A DNA stretch of 59,607 nt from Fulvimarina manganoxydans (GCF_900176465.1 NZ_FWXR01000026.1:1-59607), one strand, 5' to 3'. Counted from the stretch's first letter, positions 36,914 through 47,335 are shown. Numbers and translations are program-made. The notes: a model not told the origin generated them from the letters alone.

Positions 36914-37795
36914 ATGAATTCCGCGATTGTGACCGCGAGCTATCGCGGCGACTTCGAACGCTGCCGCCTCTTGTGCGAAAGCATCGACGCCCATGTGCGT
37001 GGCCATAGCCGCCATATCCTTCTGGTCGAGCCAAGAGATGTCGCGATGTTCCGGGCTCTCGAAGGGCCGAAGCGTGAGGTGGTCGACGAAAGAGAGCTCT
37101 TTCCCTGGTGGCTTCGCTCCGTACCCGATCCGACGAGTTTCGGGCGTCGGCGTATTTGGGCATCCTTGAAGGGCCCGCCTCTGCGCGGCTGGCATGCCCA
37201 GCAGCTCCGGCGCATCGAGATCGGGCGCCGGTTGCCGGAAGCGGTGATGATCTCGGTCGATTCCGATGTCGTGTTCCTACGCCCCTTCGATACGCAGCGT
37301 TTCGTCGAGGACGATGGCCGGGTCCGGCTCTTTCGGCGGCCCGATTGGTTCGCCGGCATCGCCGAGCCCTCGCGCTCGGAGCATCGCGGCTGGTCGAAAA
37401 AGGCGGGCGAACTGCTCGGGATCAAGACGCCCGAGATCAGCGATCACGGTTATATCTCGACCCTGATCGCCTGGCGCACGGAAAGCGTGCGCGCCATGGC
37501 CGAGCGTATCGAGGCCGTGACCGGCAAGAAGGCCTTCGATGCCCTGGCGGCGACGCGTCAGCTCTCCGAATGCACGATCTATGGCCGTTTCGTCGAGGAG
37601 ATCGAGGGCTTGGATCGCCATCATGCGGCAAGCCCCGAGGCGCTGTGCAGCGTCTATTGGTCGGGCGCGGCGCTCGACGGCGAAACCCTGTCGCGTTTCG
37701 TCGGCGGGCTGGAGTCCCAGCAGGTCGCGATCGGCATCCAGTCCTTCACCGGAACCAGCACGGACCTCATTCGCCGGGTTGCAGGCTTGGGCTGA
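36914..37795 (+). CDS. DUF6492-like protein of polysaccharide clusters
   Basis: A 293-residue protein with AIVTASYRGDFERCRLLCESID at the N-terminus and the DSD-type motif ISVDSDVVFLRPFD (about 110-123), which suggests a GT-A-like glycosyltransferase fold. The DUF6492 assignment is from pattern memory. It probably acts in the same exopolysaccharide pathway as the two glycosyltransferases before it. ATG 36914 was chosen over TTG 36905. Its 3' end overlaps the convergent flippase gene by 29 bases. Confidence 0.78.
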   Translation: MNSAIVTASYRGDFERCRLLCESIDAHVRGHSRHILLVEPRDVAMFRALEGPKREVVDERELFPWWLRSVPDPTSFGRRRIWASLKGPPLRGWHAQQLRRIEIGRRLPEAVMISVDSDVVFLRPFDTQRFVEDDGRVRLFRRPDWFAGIAEPSRSEHRGWSKKAGELLGIKTPEISDHGYISTLIAWRTESVRAMAERIEAVTGKKAFDALAATRQLSECTIYGRFVEEIEGLDRHHAASPEALCSVYWSGAALDGETLSRFVGGLESQQVAIGIQSFTGTSTDLIRRVAGLG

Positions 37796-39080
37796 AGGAC
37801 GCGCCGCGCGCCTTGCGTCCCGCCCAATCCAGCGCCCCATAGGTCATGACCGCGGACATCGCCCAGAGCACGGCGAAAACGCCGTTGAGTGCGACGATCC
37901 AGGTTTCGGGCGGGGTATCTTCGCTTAAGATCAGTGCCAGGAAGCCGGCCTTGGCAAGGCCCACCAACACCAGAACCAGAACCCGGATGCCGGTCTTGCC
38001 GCGCGCATAGAGAAGCTCGCTCTGATATTCGACGAGATTGCGGAAGGCGGGAACGAGCAGGGCCAGCAGAAGAAGCGGCGCGGCGTCCGCCACATTGGCG
38101 CCAAGCGCCGTCGGGAACAGCCACAGAAAGCCGCCAAGGCCGGTGAATCCCGCGATCGAGACGAAGGCGACCATCGCCTCGACGCCGAGCCGCCGGCGCC
38201 ACGCGCCGAGCCAGTCGGCCTTGTTGGGGCGCATCAGCTTCTGGACGACGATGGTGTTGAAGGCGCGCACGGGGATCGCGGTCAGATCGACGAGCCGCAT
38301 GATGATCGCGTAAAGGCCGGCCAGCGCCGGTCCGCCGAGCGACAGGACGAGAAGCTTGTCGAGCTCGGACTGGAGGAAGAAGACCATCTCCGCCCCCGCC
38401 ACCGCGACGCTGTCGCGCCAGCGCCGGAGATAAAGGTCGGGGCGCCAGCGCAGCCTCTGGCGCGGATAGGAGGTGGTGATCGCGGCCAAAGCGGCCAGGG
38501 CGTTGGCCGCGAGATAAAGCAGCGCCCAGGTGAGGAGCGAGCCGTCGCCGCCGAACCAGAAGAGGACCGCCGCGCCGGCGCGGATGGCCGAGCCGACAAT
38601 GACGAGGATTGCCGCTCGCGTGAAGCGGCCGATGCCGTTATTGACGATCAGCACGACCTCGAGCGAGCGCCAGCAGAGGATTTCGGCGGCAAGGATCGCG
38701 GCAAAGGCCGTCCAGGCCATCTCGCCGGCAAACAGGATCCAATAGACGAAGGCGCTGGCGAGAACCGCCACCGGCAAGGAGAGGACGAGGGCGGCGAGAT
38801 AGCCGGCCGTATAGGTGCCGACGAGATGCTTCTTGACGGTCGCGGCGCGATAGAGCGGTGAGACGAAGCCGAAACCGGCGATGCGCGCGAGCACGACGCC
38901 GGTCGCCGAAGCGGTCGCGAAGAGGCCGAAATCGGCCAGCGAAAGCCCGTTGGCGACGCAGACGAAATAGGCGAGCGACAGGACCAGCCGGCCGACCGAT
39001 CCCGACAGAAGCGAGGCAAAGTCGCGGACGAGATGGAGGTTCGCCTTAAGGCTACCGGCCAAGAATGCGATCCGGCTCAT
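37767..39080 (-). CDS. Polysaccharide flippase (Wzx/MATE-like)
   Basis: A 437-residue membrane protein with 12 or more predicted helices and the organisation of Wzx/MVF-type oligosaccharide flippases. It would move undecaprenyl-linked repeat units to the periplasm. The LQSELDKLLVLSLGGPALAGLYAIIMRL stretch resembles the conserved central region of the polysaccharide synthase family. The ATG at 39080 starts MSRIAFLAG; the frame extends to 39140. It is on the opposite strand to the rest of the cluster and its end overlaps the upstream gene by 29 bases. Confidence 0.86.
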   Translation of the reverse strand: MSRIAFLAGSLKANLHLVRDFASLLSGSVGRLVLSLAYFVCVANGLSLADFGLFATASATGVVLARIAGFGFVSPLYRAATVKKHLVGTYTAGYLAALVLSLPVAVLASAFVYWILFAGEMAWTAFAAILAAEILCWRSLEVVLIVNNGIGRFTRAAILVIVGSAIRAGAAVLFWFGGDGSLLTWALLYLAANALAALAAITTSYPRQRLRWRPDLYLRRWRDSVAVAGAEMVFFLQSELDKLLVLSLGGPALAGLYAIIMRLVDLTAIPVRAFNTIVVQKLMRPNKADWLGAWRRRLGVEAMVAFVSIAGFTGLGGFLWLFPTALGANVADAAPLLLLALLVPAFRNLVEYQSELLYARGKTGIRVLVLVLVGLAKAGFLALILSEDTPPETWIVALNGVFAVLWAMSAVMTYGALDWAGRKARGASFSPSLQPGE

Positions 39081-39155
39081 GGGTCCTTGAACCTTTCGAC
39101 AACGAAAGTCGCGCGAAGGTGGCTCACACATCGAAGCCACCGAGAAGGTCGCCCC

Positions 39156-40259
39156 GTGACAGACGACACCCGCTTTTCTACCCCTATCGCTATCGACAAG
39201 GGTTTAACACGGCGTTCCGTTCTCGCGGCCGGGGCCGCGCTGGCTGCGTTCGGTCTGCCCCGCGCGGGCGAGGCAAAAGCCGAAAGCCGGGGCGTTCCCT
39301 TCGGCGCGATGATCCAGAGCGATTATTTTCGCAGTGACGCCGCCTATCGTCAGGCCTTTCTCGATCATTGCGACATGATCGTGCCGGGCGCCGAGTTGAA
39401 ATTCGACCAGATCCGGCCGGAGCGCGATATCTGGCGCCTGGAGCCCGCCGAGACCCTCGTCGATTTCGCGATGGACAACGGGCGGACGAGCCGGGGCCAC
39501 ACCCATGTCTGGTGGAACTCGGTTCCGCCCTGGCTGGAGGCGATCACCGATCGGCGGGAAGGCGAGCGGGTTCTGATCGAGCATGTGGAGCGCGTGACCA
39601 ATCATTTTCGGGGAAAGCTTCTCGGCTGGGACGTGGTCAACGAGGTCATCGCTCACGATCCGATCCAGGAGGGGCCCTTGCGCCGCTCCAAATGGCTGCA
39701 GCTTCTCGGGCCCCGCCATATCCCGCTCGCCTTCGAGGCCACGGCCCGCACGGACCCGGCCGCGCGGCTGGTCGTCAACGACTATGATCTCGAATTTGTC
39801 GGACCGCGTTTCGACGCGCGGCGCGAGATCATGCTGACCATTGTGCGCCAGATGCTGGATGCGAACATTCCGGTCGGCGGCGTCGGCATTCAGGGCCATC
39901 TCTATGGCGACCGGCAGATCGACATCGACGCCCTGACCCGCTTCCACAAGGATCTGGATGCTCTCGGGGTCGAACTCCTCGTCACCGAGCTCGACGTCAT
40001 CAATCGGGAATCGGCGCCTGATCCCGCCTCAATGGATGCGCTTGCGGGCAAGCTGGTGGGCGATCTCATGGATGGCATCTTTGCCTGGAAACGTCCGGCG
40101 GCGGTGGTCACCTGGGGGATCACTGACCGCTACACGTGGATTCCCGACGAGATGCCGCGCTATGATGGCGAACCCCATCGCCCCCTTCCGCTCGATCGCG
40201 ATTATCGCCCGAAAGCCTGGTTCGAGATCCTGAAGGCTCGCCTTCTCTCGACGTCGTGA
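39156..40259 (+). CDS. Secreted GH10 endo-1,4-beta-xylanase-like enzyme
   Basis: A 367-residue protein with a twin-arginine signal (LTRRSVLAAGAALAAFGL) and a GH10 catalytic domain. The acid/base Glu is in WDVVNEV and the nucleophile Glu in LLVTELDV; the NHTHVWWN-type region reads GHTHVWWNSVPPWL. GH10 enzymes cleave beta-1,4-xylan chains. Placed in an exopolysaccharide cluster, it more likely trims the polymer made by its neighbours (inference). The GTG at 39156 follows GAGAAGG. Confidence 0.92.
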   Translation: MTDDTRFSTPIAIDKGLTRRSVLAAGAALAAFGLPRAGEAKAESRGVPFGAMIQSDYFRSDAAYRQAFLDHCDMIVPGAELKFDQIRPERDIWRLEPAETLVDFAMDNGRTSRGHTHVWWNSVPPWLEAITDRREGERVLIEHVERVTNHFRGKLLGWDVVNEVIAHDPIQEGPLRRSKWLQLLGPRHIPLAFEATARTDPAARLVVNDYDLEFVGPRFDARREIMLTIVRQMLDANIPVGGVGIQGHLYGDRQIDIDALTRFHKDLDALGVELLVTELDVINRESAPDPASMDALAGKLVGDLMDGIFAWKRPAAVVTWGITDRYTWIPDEMPRYDGEPHRPLPLDRDYRPKAWFEILKARLLSTS

Positions 40260-40309
40260 AGGGCTCTCTGAGGGAATATGCGAGGCGGGCGATAGTCAGG
40301 GCGTCTAAG

Positions 40310-40324
40310 TTAACGCTTTATTCA
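40310..40324. promoter_or_regulatory. Near-match CtrA box upstream of the Wzz/GumC gene
   Basis: TTAA-CGCTTTA-TTCA differs from the TTAA-N7-TTAA consensus at one base and lies about 80 bases before the start codon at 40405. Weak evidence on its own. Confidence 0.3.
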
Positions 40325-40404
40325 GCATGATTTTGCAATTCTCACCGAATGTTACGTTCGGGCTTCGCTCGGACGGCCATCGGATATGAGAGGCGCATCA
40401 GCCC

Positions 40405-42537
40405 ATGTTCTCTGCCCCGACCGACCATCGTTCGCCGACATCCGGCGCGCGAAAGGCCAATGCACGCGGCCGTCCCGAACCGTTCGGAGGGGATTCGCTG
40501 ATCGATCCGGTCTTCATCGTTCAGTCCGTCTGGAATTCGAAGCTCCTCATCGTCACCTGTGCGGTCCTCGGTGCGCTGATCGCCATTGCGATCGCCATGG
40601 CGACGCCGAAAATGTACACCGCTACCTCGCAGATCCTTGCCGATCCACGCGACATCAAGGTGGTGCAGAACGAAGTCACCCCCAATGGTCTGCCGAGTGA
40701 GGCGACCCTGGCCCTCATCGAAAGTCAGATCGCCGTCGTCTATTCGAACGATGTCCTCCTCAAAGTCGTGCGTGAAGCCGATCTCCTGAATGACGACGAG
40801 TTCAACGGCCAGGGCTGGTCGCTGACCGGGGCAATCATGGATGCGCTGGGGCTATCCAGCCCGAATACGCCCTCGGCCGAAGGCGAGCCGCTGAACAGGA
40901 CCGAGCTCCTGACCCTCCGAAATCTCCGCCGCGCCATGGAGGTGTCGCGCGAGACCAAGAGCTTCGTCCTCAATCTGTCGGTCAAGACCCGGTCGCCGGT
41001 GAAGTCGGCCAAGCTCGCCAATTTGCTTGCCGAGACCTTCATCGACGAACTCGGCCGCGTCCAGTCCTCCACCGCGCGCCGGGCGAGCGAAGCCCTATCC
41101 GGACGGCTGGAAGAGCTGCGCCAGAGCGTTGTCGCGGCCGAGCGGGCGGTCGAGGATTACAAGGCTGAGAACCGCCTTGTCGGCGCCGGCGGCCGGCTGG
41201 TCGACGACGACTACATCTTGCGGGTCAACGACCAGCTCGCCCGCTCGCGCGGCGAGATCACGGCGCTGAGGGTCAAGGCCGAGCAGATGCGGGCAGCGAC
41301 TGTCGACGACGTGGTCGAGGGCTCCTTCCCCGAAGAACTGACCTCCGAGGCGCTCAATCGCTTGCGCAACAGCTATTCCGAACTGCGCCAGCAGCAGGCC
41401 GTCCTGTCGGCCTCGCTCGGACCGCGTCACCCCCAGCGGATCGCCAACGACCAGGCGCTCAACGCGGCACGCGAGGCCATCCGCAACGAGGTCAATCGCA
41501 TCATTGCCGCCACCCAGACCGAGCTGCGGCGCGCCGAGCAGACCGACAAGGATCTCACCACCCAGTTCGACGATCTGAAGACCAAGCAGCTCGCAACCAG
41601 CGAATCCTTCGTCAAACTGCGCGAGTTGGAGCGCGAGGTCGAAGCTTCGCGCGCCGTCTACGAAGCCTTTCTTCTTAGAGCGCGCGAAACCGGTGAGCAG
41701 GAGAGCCTCAACACCGCCAATGTCCGCATCATCTCCGAGGCGACCCCGCCGCTGGAGCCCTCCAGCCTCTCGCGCCGTACGGTGGTCGTCCTCGGCTTTA
41801 TCCTCGGCTCGGGCGCCGGTGTCGCGCTGGCGGGCGCATTGGCCCTTTGGAGCGCCATGCGGGTCTCCCTGCGCCGGCGCGAGGAAGAGGATGCGATGCC
41901 GGCGAGCCAAGCCGCCACGGGCGAAGCCATAGCACCGGCGCCGGCCCATTTTGCGGTGGCGCCCCGTTGGGCGAGGCCGGGTCATGCCCATGCCATGGAC
42001 CTTCGCGGATCTGATGCGCCCGAGATCGGCGAGGGCGTCTATGAAACGCCGGCCGCCGATCGCGCCGAGCCCGTTGCCGCCCGTCTAGCGCTCGCGCGGA
42101 CCACGCCGCAAACCGAAAGGAGCGCGGACCAAGAGCGTCACCCCCAGGCTGCGCCATCGACGCGCCGTTCGTCCCTTCGCAGTGAGCTCGACCGTGTCCG
42201 GCGTGCGATGACGGGCGATGACGAGACGAACCCGCTCTCTGCCGAGCCGAATGATGTTCAGCACGGCGAACCGCGCCGCCCCATTGCCGCCGCCAATGAT
42301 CGGCCGTCCGAGGTCGAGGCGGAGCGGTCCGTGCGCCTCGCCGAGCCGTCATCGCTGCGCGGCCCATCGTCGGGCCTGCGTCTCGCCGAGACCGGCGACG
42401 CATCGGGGCGCGACGACGATCAGGGCCAAGCCGGCAAGACGGACGATCCGAACGACATCGACGACATCCAGCGGGAGATCGAGGCGGTGAAGGCGCGGCT
42501 CAACGCCCTGAGGGGCAGCAAGCGCCAGCCGGCTTAA
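40405..42537 (+). CDS. Wzz/GumC-type polysaccharide co-polymerase without kinase domain
   Basis: A 710-residue inner-membrane protein. It has a first membrane helix at about 49-69 and a periplasmic Wzz domain with long coiled coils (about 220-430). The GNVR-like segment ends before the second helix at about 455-480. Such proteins set exopolysaccharide chain length and connect to the outer-membrane exporter. Instead of the tyrosine kinase domain of ExoP/Wzc there is a roughly 225-residue hydrophilic, probably disordered tail, ending in a short helix (DIQREIEAVKARLNAL). No partner kinase is seen nearby. Confidence 0.9.
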   Translation: MFSAPTDHRSPTSGARKANARGRPEPFGGDSLIDPVFIVQSVWNSKLLIVTCAVLGALIAIAIAMATPKMYTATSQILADPRDIKVVQNEVTPNGLPSEATLALIESQIAVVYSNDVLLKVVREADLLNDDEFNGQGWSLTGAIMDALGLSSPNTPSAEGEPLNRTELLTLRNLRRAMEVSRETKSFVLNLSVKTRSPVKSAKLANLLAETFIDELGRVQSSTARRASEALSGRLEELRQSVVAAERAVEDYKAENRLVGAGGRLVDDDYILRVNDQLARSRGEITALRVKAEQMRAATVDDVVEGSFPEELTSEALNRLRNSYSELRQQQAVLSASLGPRHPQRIANDQALNAAREAIRNEVNRIIAATQTELRRAEQTDKDLTTQFDDLKTKQLATSESFVKLRELEREVEASRAVYEAFLLRARETGEQESLNTANVRIISEATPPLEPSSLSRRTVVVLGFILGSGAGVALAGALALWSAMRVSLRRREEEDAMPASQAATGEAIAPAPAHFAVAPRWARPGHAHAMDLRGSDAPEIGEGVYETPAADRAEPVAARLALARTTPQTERSADQERHPQAAPSTRRSSLRSELDRVRRAMTGDDETNPLSAEPNDVQHGEPRRPIAAANDRPSEVEAERSVRLAEPSSLRGPSSGLRLAETGDASGRDDDQGQAGKTDDPNDIDDIQREIEAVKARLNALRGSKRQPA

Positions 42538-44571
42538 TCAACCCGCCGTCGGTGGCTGGCGGCTCGGCGGCGCGAGCATGCCGGGTGCGGCCGGTGCGCC
42601 GACCACCCGCAAGGGTTCCACTGGCGCGGACGGGCGACCGAGTTCGCTCTGGCGAAATTCCGGCACGATCCGTTTGAGCGTTTCGACGGCGCGATCGACA
42701 TCGGCGGCTTCCACCGCCGCTTCGAGCGTGGTGAGATGGCGCGACAGGAGCTGGACGTCGCTGACGCGCGAACGGGCGACGAGGAGGCCGGCGCGGCCGG
42801 TCTTCTCCCGCGTCTCCTCATGACTGAACAGCTCTTCATAGAGCTTCTCGCCCCGCCGCAGACCGACGAATTCGATCGGAATGTCCACATGGGGGCGCAG
42901 GCCCGCCAGCTGGATGAGCCGTTCGGCGAGCTCGGCGATGCGGATCGGCTTGCCCATGTCGAGGACATAGAGCTGTCCGCGCGCCTGCCCGTCATGGATG
43001 CCGTGGCCGGCGGCATGAAGGATGAGGCGGGAAGCCTCGGGGATCGTCATGAAGAAGCGGGTGATGTTCGGGTCGGTCACCGTCAGCGGACCGCCCCGGG
43101 CGAGCTGGCTCTGGAAGAGCGGGATCACCGAGCCGGTCGAGCCCAGAACATTGCCGAAGCGCACCGTCATGAAGCGGGTGGCGTCCTGGGACAGGTCGAG
43201 GGCTTGGCAATAGGCCTCCGCCGCGCGCTTGGTCGCGCCCATCACATTGGTCGGATTGACCGCCTTGTCGGTCGAGACCATGACGAAGGCACGGGCACCG
43301 GCCTTCAGCGCGGCATCGGCGACATTGCGCGTGCCTATAAGATTGGTCTCGATGCCCTCGACCGGGTTCTCCTCCACGATCGGCACATGTTTCATGGCGG
43401 CGGCGTGGAAGATGACCTCGGGGCGCATCTCGGCGAAGAGCGCGTCGACGCGCTTCTTCTGGCGCACGTCGACGGTGCGGCCGAGGCAGTTGAGCTCCGG
43501 ATGATCGGCCGCGATCTGACGCTCGATCGACCAGAGATTGAATTCGCTGTTGTCGACGAGAAGGAGAAGACTCGGCCCGAAATTCGCGATCTGGCGGACG
43601 AGTTCCGAGCCGATCGACCCGCCGGCCCCGGTCACGGCGATGCGGCGATTGTTGATGAGATGGGCGACCTCGCCGATGTCGAGATCGACCTCCTTGCGCC
43701 CAAGAAGATCCTCCAGCGAGACGGGAATCGTCTCGATCGGGGCGTTTTCGTCGACGACACCCGTCCGGTTGATGTCGGGAAGCCGCTTCACCTGCACCTT
43801 CAAAGGCGCGGCGGCGGCGACGAGCTCGGACAGTGTCTGCGGCGAGACGTCCGGCTCGGCCACGACGATCTCGCCGACGGGCAGCGCCTGGAGTTCGGAA
43901 TGACGCACGACCTTGGCGATGTCGGCGAGCCCGCCGAGCACGCGCACGCCATGGAGATGACGCCGGCGGTTCTTCGGCTTCTCGTCCAGGATGCCGACGA
44001 TCGTCTTGCGACTGCGCATGCGCCGGGCATTGCGGATGAAGAGATCGGCGTTGTCGTTATAGCCGTAGATCAGGATATTGTCGTTCGGGCCGCCTTCCTC
44101 GCCAGGCTCTCCGGCGCGCGACGTGCCGCGCTCCTTCATCAGCCGATAGGCGAGACGCGGGCCCCCCAGCCCGACGATCATGATGAACCAGGCCATCACG
44201 AGGGCCGTGCGAGGCAGATAGGCGCCCCGGAAGATGAAAAAGCTGACGACGAGAAAGGCGAGATTGACGAAGGTCACCGCCTTGACGATCGACACCACGT
44301 CGAGAAGCGAGGCATAGCGCCAGGCGCCGCTATTGAGCGAAAAGAAGGGGAAGGCGATCGCGCTGAACAGGGTGAAGCCGCCGATCAGCACCCAGATCTG
44401 CCAGATCGACAGGAGCGGCGCGAGACCCCAGGCGAGCCCCATGGCAAGCGTGATGGCGACGAAGCTGATCAGAATGTCGTGGACGATGCCGAGCTGGCGC
44501 AGCGACTGGCGCGACAGGCTCGTCTGCCAATAGGTGACGATCGCGCGCCGCAAATTCGTCAGGGCCCTCAT
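42538..44571 (-). CDS. CapD/WbpM-type nucleotide-sugar dehydratase/epimerase
   Basis: A 677-residue membrane-anchored enzyme. Four or five N-terminal helices and a CoA-binding-like domain precede the SDR domain (from about 300) with GAGGSIGSELVRQI for NADP. FHAAAMKHVPIVEENP and STDKAVNPTNVMGATKR carry the family's Met-x3-Lys variant of the catalytic pair. It makes 4-keto-6-deoxy sugar nucleotides, probably UDP-linked, for the exopolysaccharide. It is convergent with the co-polymerase gene, the stops being adjacent. Confidence 0.94.
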   Translation of the reverse strand: MRALTNLRRAIVTYWQTSLSRQSLRQLGIVHDILISFVAITLAMGLAWGLAPLLSIWQIWVLIGGFTLFSAIAFPFFSLNSGAWRYASLLDVVSIVKAVTFVNLAFLVVSFFIFRGAYLPRTALVMAWFIMIVGLGGPRLAYRLMKERGTSRAGEPGEEGGPNDNILIYGYNDNADLFIRNARRMRSRKTIVGILDEKPKNRRRHLHGVRVLGGLADIAKVVRHSELQALPVGEIVVAEPDVSPQTLSELVAAAAPLKVQVKRLPDINRTGVVDENAPIETIPVSLEDLLGRKEVDLDIGEVAHLINNRRIAVTGAGGSIGSELVRQIANFGPSLLLLVDNSEFNLWSIERQIAADHPELNCLGRTVDVRQKKRVDALFAEMRPEVIFHAAAMKHVPIVEENPVEGIETNLIGTRNVADAALKAGARAFVMVSTDKAVNPTNVMGATKRAAEAYCQALDLSQDATRFMTVRFGNVLGSTGSVIPLFQSQLARGGPLTVTDPNITRFFMTIPEASRLILHAAGHGIHDGQARGQLYVLDMGKPIRIAELAERLIQLAGLRPHVDIPIEFVGLRRGEKLYEELFSHEETREKTGRAGLLVARSRVSDVQLLSRHLTTLEAAVEAADVDRAVETLKRIVPEFRQSELGRPSAPVEPLRVVGAPAAPGMLAPPSRQPPTAG

Positions 44572-44702
44572 GGCCTTCGTCTCCTCATCGCTTCCCGACG
44601 AGTTACATCACACCGGGCCGAATGTGACAAATGGCCCGACGGAGAATTTGAGGGAAGCGTCATGGTCGAAGCGGCGACTGGGGCGCTTCGACCACAGATC
44701 GA

Positions 44703-46526
44703 TCAGGCCGCGAAAATGCTGGCCCCGTCCTCGGCAAGGCCCACATGGGCCCTGAACGGCGCGAAGAGTTCGCGGCCGAGCCCGACTTCATAATGCGACA
44801 GGTCGATCTTCATCGGCTCGCGCGATGCGAATTCGTCGGCATCGACCAGAATTTCCAGCGTGCCGTTCTCGCCGTCGAGGCGGACCATGTCGCCGTCGCG
44901 GATCTTCGAGATCGGCCCTTCGGCCTTGGCCTCCGGCGTCACATGGATCGCGGCCGGCACCTTGCCCGATGCGCCCGACATGCGCCCGTCGGTGACGAGC
45001 GCGACCTTGCGGCCCCGGTCCTGCAGGACACCGAGAAGCGGGGTCAGCTTGTGAAGCTCAGGCATGCCGTTCGATTTGGGGCCCTGGAAGCGGACGACGG
45101 CGACGAAGTCCTTGTCGAGCTCGCCGGCGTCGAAGGCGACCTTCAACTCGTTCTGATCGTTGAAGATCTTGGCCGGTGCCTCGACGAAGCGGTTCTCGGG
45201 CTTCACCGCCGAGACCTTGATCACCGCCTTGCCGAGATTACCGGTGAGGATGCGCAAGCCACCATTCGAGGAGAACGGCTTGTCGGCGGTCGTCAGAACC
45301 TTCGGATCGCCGCTCTCCTTGGGCGCCGGATGGCGCACGACGCTGACGCCGTCGGCGGCAAGGCTTGCCTCGATCGCATAGGCGTTGAGCCCGGTACCCC
45401 AGGCAGTGCGCACGTCGTCATGCAGGAGACCACGGCCGAGAAGCTCGCGGATCAGGAAGCCCATGCCGCCCGCGGCGTGGAAATGGTTCACATCGGCGAG
45501 CCCGTTCGGATAGACCCGGGCAAGCAGCGGCGTGATGTCGGACAGGTCCGAAATATCCTGCCAGGTCAGCTTGATGCCGGCGGCAGCCGCGATCGCAACG
45601 AGATGCAGGGTGTGGTTGGTCGAGCCGCCGGTCGCATGAAGGCCGACGACGCCGTTCACCACCGCGCGCTCGTCGACGACGAGACCGGCCGGGGTATATT
45701 CGTTGCCGAGCGCGGTGATCGACAAGGCGCGCCGCGTCGCCTCTTTGGTGAGGGCGTCACGCAGCGGCGTGTTCGGATTGATGAAGGACGAGCCCGGCGT
45801 GTGGAGGCCCATGATCTCCATCAGCATCTGGTTGGAATTGGCCGTGCCGTAGAAGGTGCAGGTGCCCGGCCCGTGATAGGAGGCGGACTCGGCCTTCAAA
45901 AGCTCGTCGCGGCCAACCTTGCCCTCGGCATAGAGCTGGCGGATCCGGCTCTTCTCGTCGTTGGGAAGGCCGGACGTCATCGGGCCGGCGGGCACGAAGA
46001 TCGCCGGCAGATGGCCGAAGGAGAGGGCGGCGATGGCCAGGCCCGGCACGATCTTGTCACAGACGCCGAGATAGACGGCGGCGTCGAACATGTCGTGGCT
46101 GAGCCCGACCGCAGCGGACAGAGCGATCACGTCGCGCGAGAAGAGCGACAGCTCCATGCCGGCCTGCCCTTGCGTCACCCCGTCGCACATGGCCGGCACG
46201 CCGCCCGCCACCTGGGCCGTCGCGCCGACCTCGCGGGCCGCGTCGCGGATGAGTTCGGGAAAGCGCTCGAAGGGCTGGTGCGCCGAAAGCATGTCGTTAT
46301 AGGCGGTGATAATGCCGAGATTGGCGGTTTGGTCACCCATCAGCCGGTCCTTGTCGACCGGCCCGCAGGCCGCGAAGCCATGGGCGAGGTTGCCGCATGT
46401 GAGCGTCGAGCGCTTCGGCCCCTCGGCGCCCTTGGCCCGGATGCGCGCCAGATATGGCTCGCGCGTTGGGGCGGAGCGCTCGCGAATGCGGTTGGTGATC
46501 TCTTCGATACGGCGGTCGGCGGTCAT
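44703..46526 (-). CDS. edd: Phosphogluconate dehydratase Edd
   Basis: A 607-residue iron-sulfur dehydratase of the IlvD/Edd family that converts 6-phosphogluconate to KDPG in the Entner-Doudoroff pathway. Cluster-binding cysteines are seen in [22 protein letters not shown] and [13 protein letters not shown]. The C-terminal [19 protein letters not shown] is diagnostic. It is the third gene of zwf-pgl-edd, transcribed leftwards; the aldolase gene eda is not in the window. Confidence 0.97.
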   Translation of the reverse strand: MTADRRIEEITNRIRERSAPTREPYLARIRAKGAEGPKRSTLTCGNLAHGFAACGPVDKDRLMGDQTANLGIITAYNDMLSAHQPFERFPELIRDAAREVGATAQVAGGVPAMCDGVTQGQAGMELSLFSRDVIALSAAVGLSHDMFDAAVYLGVCDKIVPGLAIAALSFGHLPAIFVPAGPMTSGLPNDEKSRIRQLYAEGKVGRDELLKAESASYHGPGTCTFYGTANSNQMLMEIMGLHTPGSSFINPNTPLRDALTKEATRRALSITALGNEYTPAGLVVDERAVVNGVVGLHATGGSTNHTLHLVAIAAAAGIKLTWQDISDLSDITPLLARVYPNGLADVNHFHAAGGMGFLIRELLGRGLLHDDVRTAWGTGLNAYAIEASLAADGVSVVRHPAPKESGDPKVLTTADKPFSSNGGLRILTGNLGKAVIKVSAVKPENRFVEAPAKIFNDQNELKVAFDAGELDKDFVAVVRFQGPKSNGMPELHKLTPLLGVLQDRGRKVALVTDGRMSGASGKVPAAIHVTPEAKAEGPISKIRDGDMVRLDGENGTLEILVDADEFASREPMKIDLSHYEVGLGRELFAPFRAHVGLAEDGASIFAA

Positions 46527-46630
46527 CGTCTCGTCCTTCCCGATGGGTGTGGCGGGCGGCGCGTCATACGCCGACAGGAAATTGTCGCGGCCGGCGCCAG
46601 CGGCTCGGCCATTAAGGGCTTCGGGCCGCC

Positions 46631-47335
46631 TCAGGGCGCCCAGAAGACATTGAGGGGTTCCTCGCGCGGATGATTCAGCACGGCCCGCACGGGCATTTCG
46701 GATGGGTCCTCGCCGGCGAGTGCTTGGTCATAGACCGCGCGTTTCTCCTCGCCCTCGATATGGAGACAGAGGAGCCGCGCGTCCACGAGGAGCGGTAAGG
46801 TCAGCGTGATCCGGGGCTCGCCGGCGCCCGGCGCGCGAACGGCCGCGACCGCGTCCTGGCCCTTCGGGTCGAGGACGGCGTGGAGATTGTCGGCGCCGGG
46901 AAAGAAGGAGGCGGTGTGGCCGTCGGTGCCCATGCCGAGGACAGCGACGTCGAAGCGACGGGTGAGACGACGATAGCGTTCGCACAGGTCCTCGACCGCC
47001 TCTTCGGGCGTCTCGTGGCCGGTGTAGAAGGGCAGGAGATGGGCCTCGCTCGCCGGCCCCTTCATCAGATGGGCGCGCACCATGGCATGGTTCGAACGAT
47101 CGCTCGTCTCTGGCACCCAGCGCTCGTCGACAAGGGTGATCTCCACATCCTTCCAGTCGATCTCGGCGCGGGAGAGATGGTCGAGAAAGAGCTTGGGCGT
47201 CGAGCCGCCGGAGACTGCGAGGGTGGCGACGCCGCGTGTCGCGATGGCGCCGGCAAGAACCGCCGCACAGCCCGCCGCAAGGGCCTCGGCGAGCGCTTCC
47301 CGACTGTCATAGGCGTGAAAGACCGGACGATTCAT
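46631..47335 (-). CDS. pgl: 6-phosphogluconolactonase
   Basis: A 234-residue lactonase of the DevB/SOL type that hydrolyses 6-phosphogluconolactone. Conserved segments are [22 protein letters not shown] and [15 protein letters not shown]. The ATG at 47335 gives the usual N-terminus; the frame extends to 47389. It lies between zwf and edd, so the three genes form the upper Entner-Doudoroff route. Confidence 0.95.
   Translation of the reverse strand: MNRPVFHAYDSREALAEALAAGCAAVLAGAIATRGVATLAVSGGSTPKLFLDHLSRAEIDWKDVEITLVDERWVPETSDRSNHAMVRAHLMKGPASEAHLLPFYTGHETPEEAVEDLCERYRRLTRRFDVAVLGMGTDGHTASFFPGADNLHAVLDPKGQDAVAAVRAPGAGEPRITLTLPLLVDARLLCLHIEGEEKRAVYDQALAGEDPSEMPVRAVLNHPREEPLNVFWAP

Noticed and set aside
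42736-44793. A 685-codon open frame antisense to the CapD-type gene
   Set aside because: The CapD-type protein is clearly coded on the minus strand; the antisense product has no recognisable domain.
44745-46673. A 642-codon open frame antisense to edd
   Set aside because: Shadow of the intact edd gene; composition is His/Asp/Glu/Arg-rich and low-complexity.
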